Source: Nitrososphaerota archaeon
Lineage (GTDB): Archaea; Thermoproteota; Nitrososphaeria; Nitrososphaerales; UBA183
DNA: 8,474 nt
Reading direction: 5' to 3'
Assembly (NCBI GenBank): GCA_029784795.1
Contig: JAFMAW010000031.1
Location: 1 to 8,474, forward strand
Shown: positions 6,936-8,474 of the stretch, in pieces
How the letters are laid out: each line of letters starts with the position of its first letter
How positions within the stretch are numbered: the first letter of the stretch is position 1
Notes under the pieces: model-generated
What the model saw: only the letters and a program-made list of their open reading frames with translations
Database searches by the model: none
Told to the model about the DNA's origin: nothing
Translations under genes and position numbers: made by a program

Positions 6936-6941
6936 CCCATC

Positions 6942-6950
6942 TTTTTTATA
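6942..6950. promoter_or_regulatory. Shared divergent TATA element between the VWA and tubulin-like genes
   Basis: TTTTTTATA on the plus strand, or TATAAAAAA on the minus strand, is the only AT-rich block in the 43-base space between the two genes. For the plus-strand VWA gene its centre is about 33 bases before the start codon, giving a leader of only several bases. For the minus-strand gene it is 12 bases from the ATG at 6935 and about 26 from the TTG at 6920. TBP boxes are nearly symmetric, so one element could serve both directions and co-regulate the two genes. Confidence 0.6.
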
Positions 6951-6978
6951 CGTTTGTCAGGTTCGTGGAGAGACGAGA

Positions 6979-7554
6979 TTGAGCTACGACGAGTCCAACG
7001 CGACCGACCTGCTCTTCATCATAGACGGCTCGAGGAGCATGGGAGGGAAGATGCACTCCTCAGGGATGAGCAAGATGAAGATGGTCAAGACAGGGCTGTT
7101 CGACTACGTCGCGGAGCACTGGCCGGTCTCCTATTTCCCCTGGCCAACGAGGATGGGGGTGTCGTTCTACAGGCTGCTGGGGACCCCCGGCTCCACGCAG
7201 ATTGAGGTGGTCGTCCCTCTGAACCCTGCTCCGGCCTCGCTCGAGCTGTACCGCTTGGAAGAGATGCAGTGCAAAGGGGGGAGCCCCCTGGTGGACGCGG
7301 TCAGGTACAGCATCGAGAACGTGTCGGAATCCATCAGGGGAAAGAAGGTCATCAAGCTGATCAGCGACGGCGGGAACGACCGGGAACCGGTCAAGACCAT
7401 AGCCGAGTACCTGAAGGGCTCCCCGGTCGGGTTGGACGTGATAGAGCTCTCCAACGAGGCTTCGAAGGAGCTCAGGGACATCGCCACCCTCACCGGAGGG
7501 TCGTACACGAGGCCCCACAATCTGGCGGACTTTGCGAAGACCATCAGAAGCTAA
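6979..7554 (+). CDS. Cytosolic von Willebrand factor A (VWA) domain protein
   Basis: This is a 191-residue protein consisting almost entirely of one VWA domain, a metal-dependent protein-interaction fold. The MIDAS motif is visible: DGSRS (Asp16, Ser18, Ser20) after the hydrophobic strand LLFII, Ser102 in KGGSPLVDAV where Thr is usual, and Asp130 in KLISDGGND. The C-terminal segment ELRDIATLTGGSYTRP (164-179) is the usual VWA ending. There is no signal peptide or transmembrane segment, so it acts in the cytosol. The start is TTG at 6979; GGAG eight bases upstream supports it, and the next Met lies beyond the first MIDAS residues. It is the only plus-strand gene of the cassette, divergent from the tubulin-like gene and convergent with S28e. 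A role as a metal-dependent partner or assembly factor of the tubulin-like protein is inference. Confidence 0.92.
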   Translation: MSYDESNATDLLFIIDGSRSMGGKMHSSGMSKMKMVKTGLFDYVAEHWPVSYFPWPTRMGVSFYRLLGTPGSTQIEVVVPLNPAPASLELYRLEEMQCKGGSPLVDAVRYSIENVSESIRGKKVIKLISDGGNDREPVKTIAEYLKGSPVGLDVIELSNEASKELRDIATLTGGSYTRPHNLADFAKTIRS

Positions 7555-7559
7555 GGGGA

Positions 7560-7773
7560 AGCGCCGCCGCTCCGCGGAGGCGGGATTCGCTCCGTTCAAT
7601 CGCTCGTGGACTGGAGGCTGGGACAGCGGACCCCTTCCGGAGAGGGGATGAACCGCTCGAGATCGGGCTGCGTCTTGGCGCCCCCTGGATCAAGGCGCGG
7701 ATGAAGCTCCGCGGAACGCCAGCCATCCTGGCGGCGTGCCAGTTCTCAAAGGAGCCCTATGCAAGGACAGGGC
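7560..7773. other. Hairpin-rich intergenic region between the convergent VWA and S28e genes
   Basis: No believable gene lies in 7555-7823. Several stem-loops follow one another: CCGCC/GGCGG (7564-7583), CCCCTT/GAGGGG with one wobble (7631-7647), CGCGGA/TCCGCG (7696-7713), CGCCAG/CTGGCG (7717-7733) and GCCCT/AGGGC (7754-7773). The first lies ten bases after the VWA stop and could mark its transcript end, although no T-tract follows. The pair at 7696-7733, separated by three bases, is the most convincing. This may be a small structured RNA or simply GC-rich 3' sequence. I do not recognise any known RNA family. Confidence 0.35.
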
Positions 7774-7823
7774 GCTGACAAGCGGAAATTTGATGAACCG
7801 GCTGGAGATCGACGGGCAGAAGC

Positions 7824-8042
7824 CTACTTTAGCTTCCTTGCTTCTCTTTCGGTCTCTCTGAGGATCAACACGTCGGCCAGCCGGATCGGCCCCTTCACGT
7901 TCCTAGTCAGGATGCGCCCCTTCTCCTTCCCTTCCAGAATCTTGACTCTGACCTGGGTAATCTCGCCCGCCACCCCGGTCCGTCCCACGATCTGGACTAT
8001 TTCGGCGGGGGTGAGTGTCTCTACTTCTTTCCTGCTGCTCAT
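7824..8042 (-). CDS. rps28e: Small-subunit ribosomal protein eS28 (S28e)
   Basis: This is a 72-residue small-subunit protein near the mRNA exit channel in archaeal and eukaryotic ribosomes. The family pattern is clear: [20 protein letters not shown], a [14 protein letters not shown] strand pair, and the conserved end [16 protein letters not shown]. The OB-fold length is normal. The ATG overlaps the L7Ae TGA stop as ATGA, so translation is coupled. Downstream it converges with the VWA gene instead of continuing into L24e as in many archaea. Confidence 0.97.
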   Translation of the reverse strand: MSSRKEVETLTPAEIVQIVGRTGVAGEITQVRVKILEGKEKGRILTRNVKGPIRLADVLILRETEREARKLK

Positions 8043-8425
8043 GCGGCCTTCTTCAGCCTCGAAAGCTCCTGCGTGACCTGCTCCAGTATCTGTGAGCCTT
8101 CGCCGGCCTCCAGGACCGCCGCGGCGGCTGTGGAGACGTCTATGCCGATGGCCGGGCCGATCTGGTCCTTGGAAGGCACGAAGACATAGGGGATCTTCCT
8201 CTCGTCGCAGAGGATGGGCAGGTGGGCGACCACCTCAGGCGGGGTGACGTCCTCGGCTATCACCACAAGCTTGGCCAGCCCCCTCTCGATGGCCTTTGTC
8301 GACTCGTTGGTCCCCTTGCGGACCTTGCCGGTCCTGGACGCCTGCCTCAGGACCTCGTAGGCTGCCTCGGAGACCTCCTTTGGTGTCTCGAACTTGATGT
8401 AGTAAGGCTTCTTGTCTGGGGTCAT
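8039..8425 (-). CDS. rpl7ae: Ribosomal protein eL8 / L7Ae, kink-turn RNA-binding protein
   Basis: L7Ae binds kink-turn RNA in the large ribosomal subunit and, in archaea, is also a core protein of box C/D and H/ACA guide RNPs and of RNase P. The 128 residues show the kink-turn-binding signature [24 protein letters not shown] (38-61) and the [13 protein letters not shown] loop that contacts the bulged bases. The length is normal. The ATG at 8425 is preceded by GGGAG at about nine bases and by a TATA box about 39 bases upstream, so this is the first gene of the L7Ae-S28e unit. L7Ae is known to autoregulate through kink-turn leaders in some archaea, but the leader here looks too short for one. 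Confidence 0.97.
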   Translation of the reverse strand: MTPDKKPYYIKFETPKEVSEAAYEVLRQASRTGKVRKGTNESTKAIERGLAKLVVIAEDVTPPEVVAHLPILCDERKIPYVFVPSKDQIGPAIGIDVSTAAAAVLEAGEGSQILEQVTQELSRLKKAA

Positions 8426-8459
8426 CTCACAATCTCCCAGGCGGCCCAGTTTCGGCCAG

Positions 8460-8468
8460 CATATAAAC
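8460..8468 (-). promoter_or_regulatory. Archaeal TATA box for the L7Ae-S28e unit
   Basis: The minus strand reads GTTTATATG, centred about 39 bases before the L7Ae ATG. This predicts a leader of about 15 bases, long enough to include the GGGAG ribosome-binding site. It lies at the window edge, so upstream elements are not visible beyond a few bases. Confidence 0.7.
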
Positions 8469-8474
8469 GGTTGG

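Noticed and set aside
7269..7778. 169-residue plus-strand frame overlapping the VWA gene end
   Set aside because: It is out of frame with the VWA MIDAS residues, Arg/Gly-rich and without motifs. Its downstream half runs through the hairpin-rich gap.
7555..7823. tRNA, RNase P RNA, SRP RNA or box C/D RNA
   Set aside because: I looked for T-loop, conserved RNase P and SRP sequences, and C/D boxes. CTGA and TTTGATGA occur near 7775-7797, but no properly spaced terminal C/D pair or tRNA cloverleaf could be built.
1..8474. CRISPR array or insertion sequence
   Set aside because: No regularly spaced repeats, transposase or terminal inverted repeats were seen. The only mobile element recognised is the intein.

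Overview
The window looks archaeal, GC-rich (roughly 60% by eye) and most like the TACK side of the Archaea (Nitrososphaerota/Thermoproteota-like). The evidence is a block of archaeal/eukaryotic-type ribosomal proteins (eL8/L7Ae, eS28, eL24) with a class-I-type nucleoside diphosphate kinase and aIF5B, plus archaeal TATA boxes upstream of the transcription units. The phylum is an inference from protein flavour only.

Layout, reading the minus strand from right to left. At 8474-7824 a TATA box drives L7Ae and then S28e, which overlap by ATGA. In many archaea this pair runs straight into L24e-ndk-infB. Here about 4 kb is interposed. It holds a plus-strand cytosolic VWA-domain protein (6979-7554) and a minus-strand run of three genes: a tubulin-superfamily protein (5556-6935), a short coiled-coil protein (5014-5550) and an unrecognised 314-residue protein (4027-4971). 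The VWA and tubulin genes are divergent and share a 43-bp AT-containing promoter. After a hairpin-rich gap with its own TATA box, the conserved block resumes with L24e, ndk (GTGA overlap) and infB.

The infB gene (58-3189) is interrupted by a 521-residue intein exactly inside the P-loop (between Lys and Thr of GHVDSGK/T). The intein carries a two-motif LAGLIDADG homing endonuclease with both acidic residues present. The infB 3' end is abnormal: aIF5B similarity stops around position 115-131, so domain IV is cut off. On the opposite strand at the left edge there is a piece of a YVTN/NHL-like beta-propeller gene. This is either a real rearrangement or an assembly chimera.

The most notable part is the cassette between S28e and L24e. 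The 459-residue protein resembles eukaryotic-type tubulin more than FtsZ: it has a GHAGVGIG T1 loop, a VPRA..VDL.P segment, a GGGTGGS T4 loop, a YSD....MDN segment, and a tubulin-length C-terminal domain. Its tight coupling to a coiled-coil protein and its divergent pairing with a VWA protein suggest a dedicated, cytosolic, nucleotide-dependent filament or remodelling system. VWA proteins have been linked by gene context to another prokaryotic FtsZ/tubulin-like family (Makarova and Koonin 2010), but the partners here look different. The function is an inference. Two gaps, 3818-4026 and 7555-7823, contain no convincing gene but several good stem-loops.
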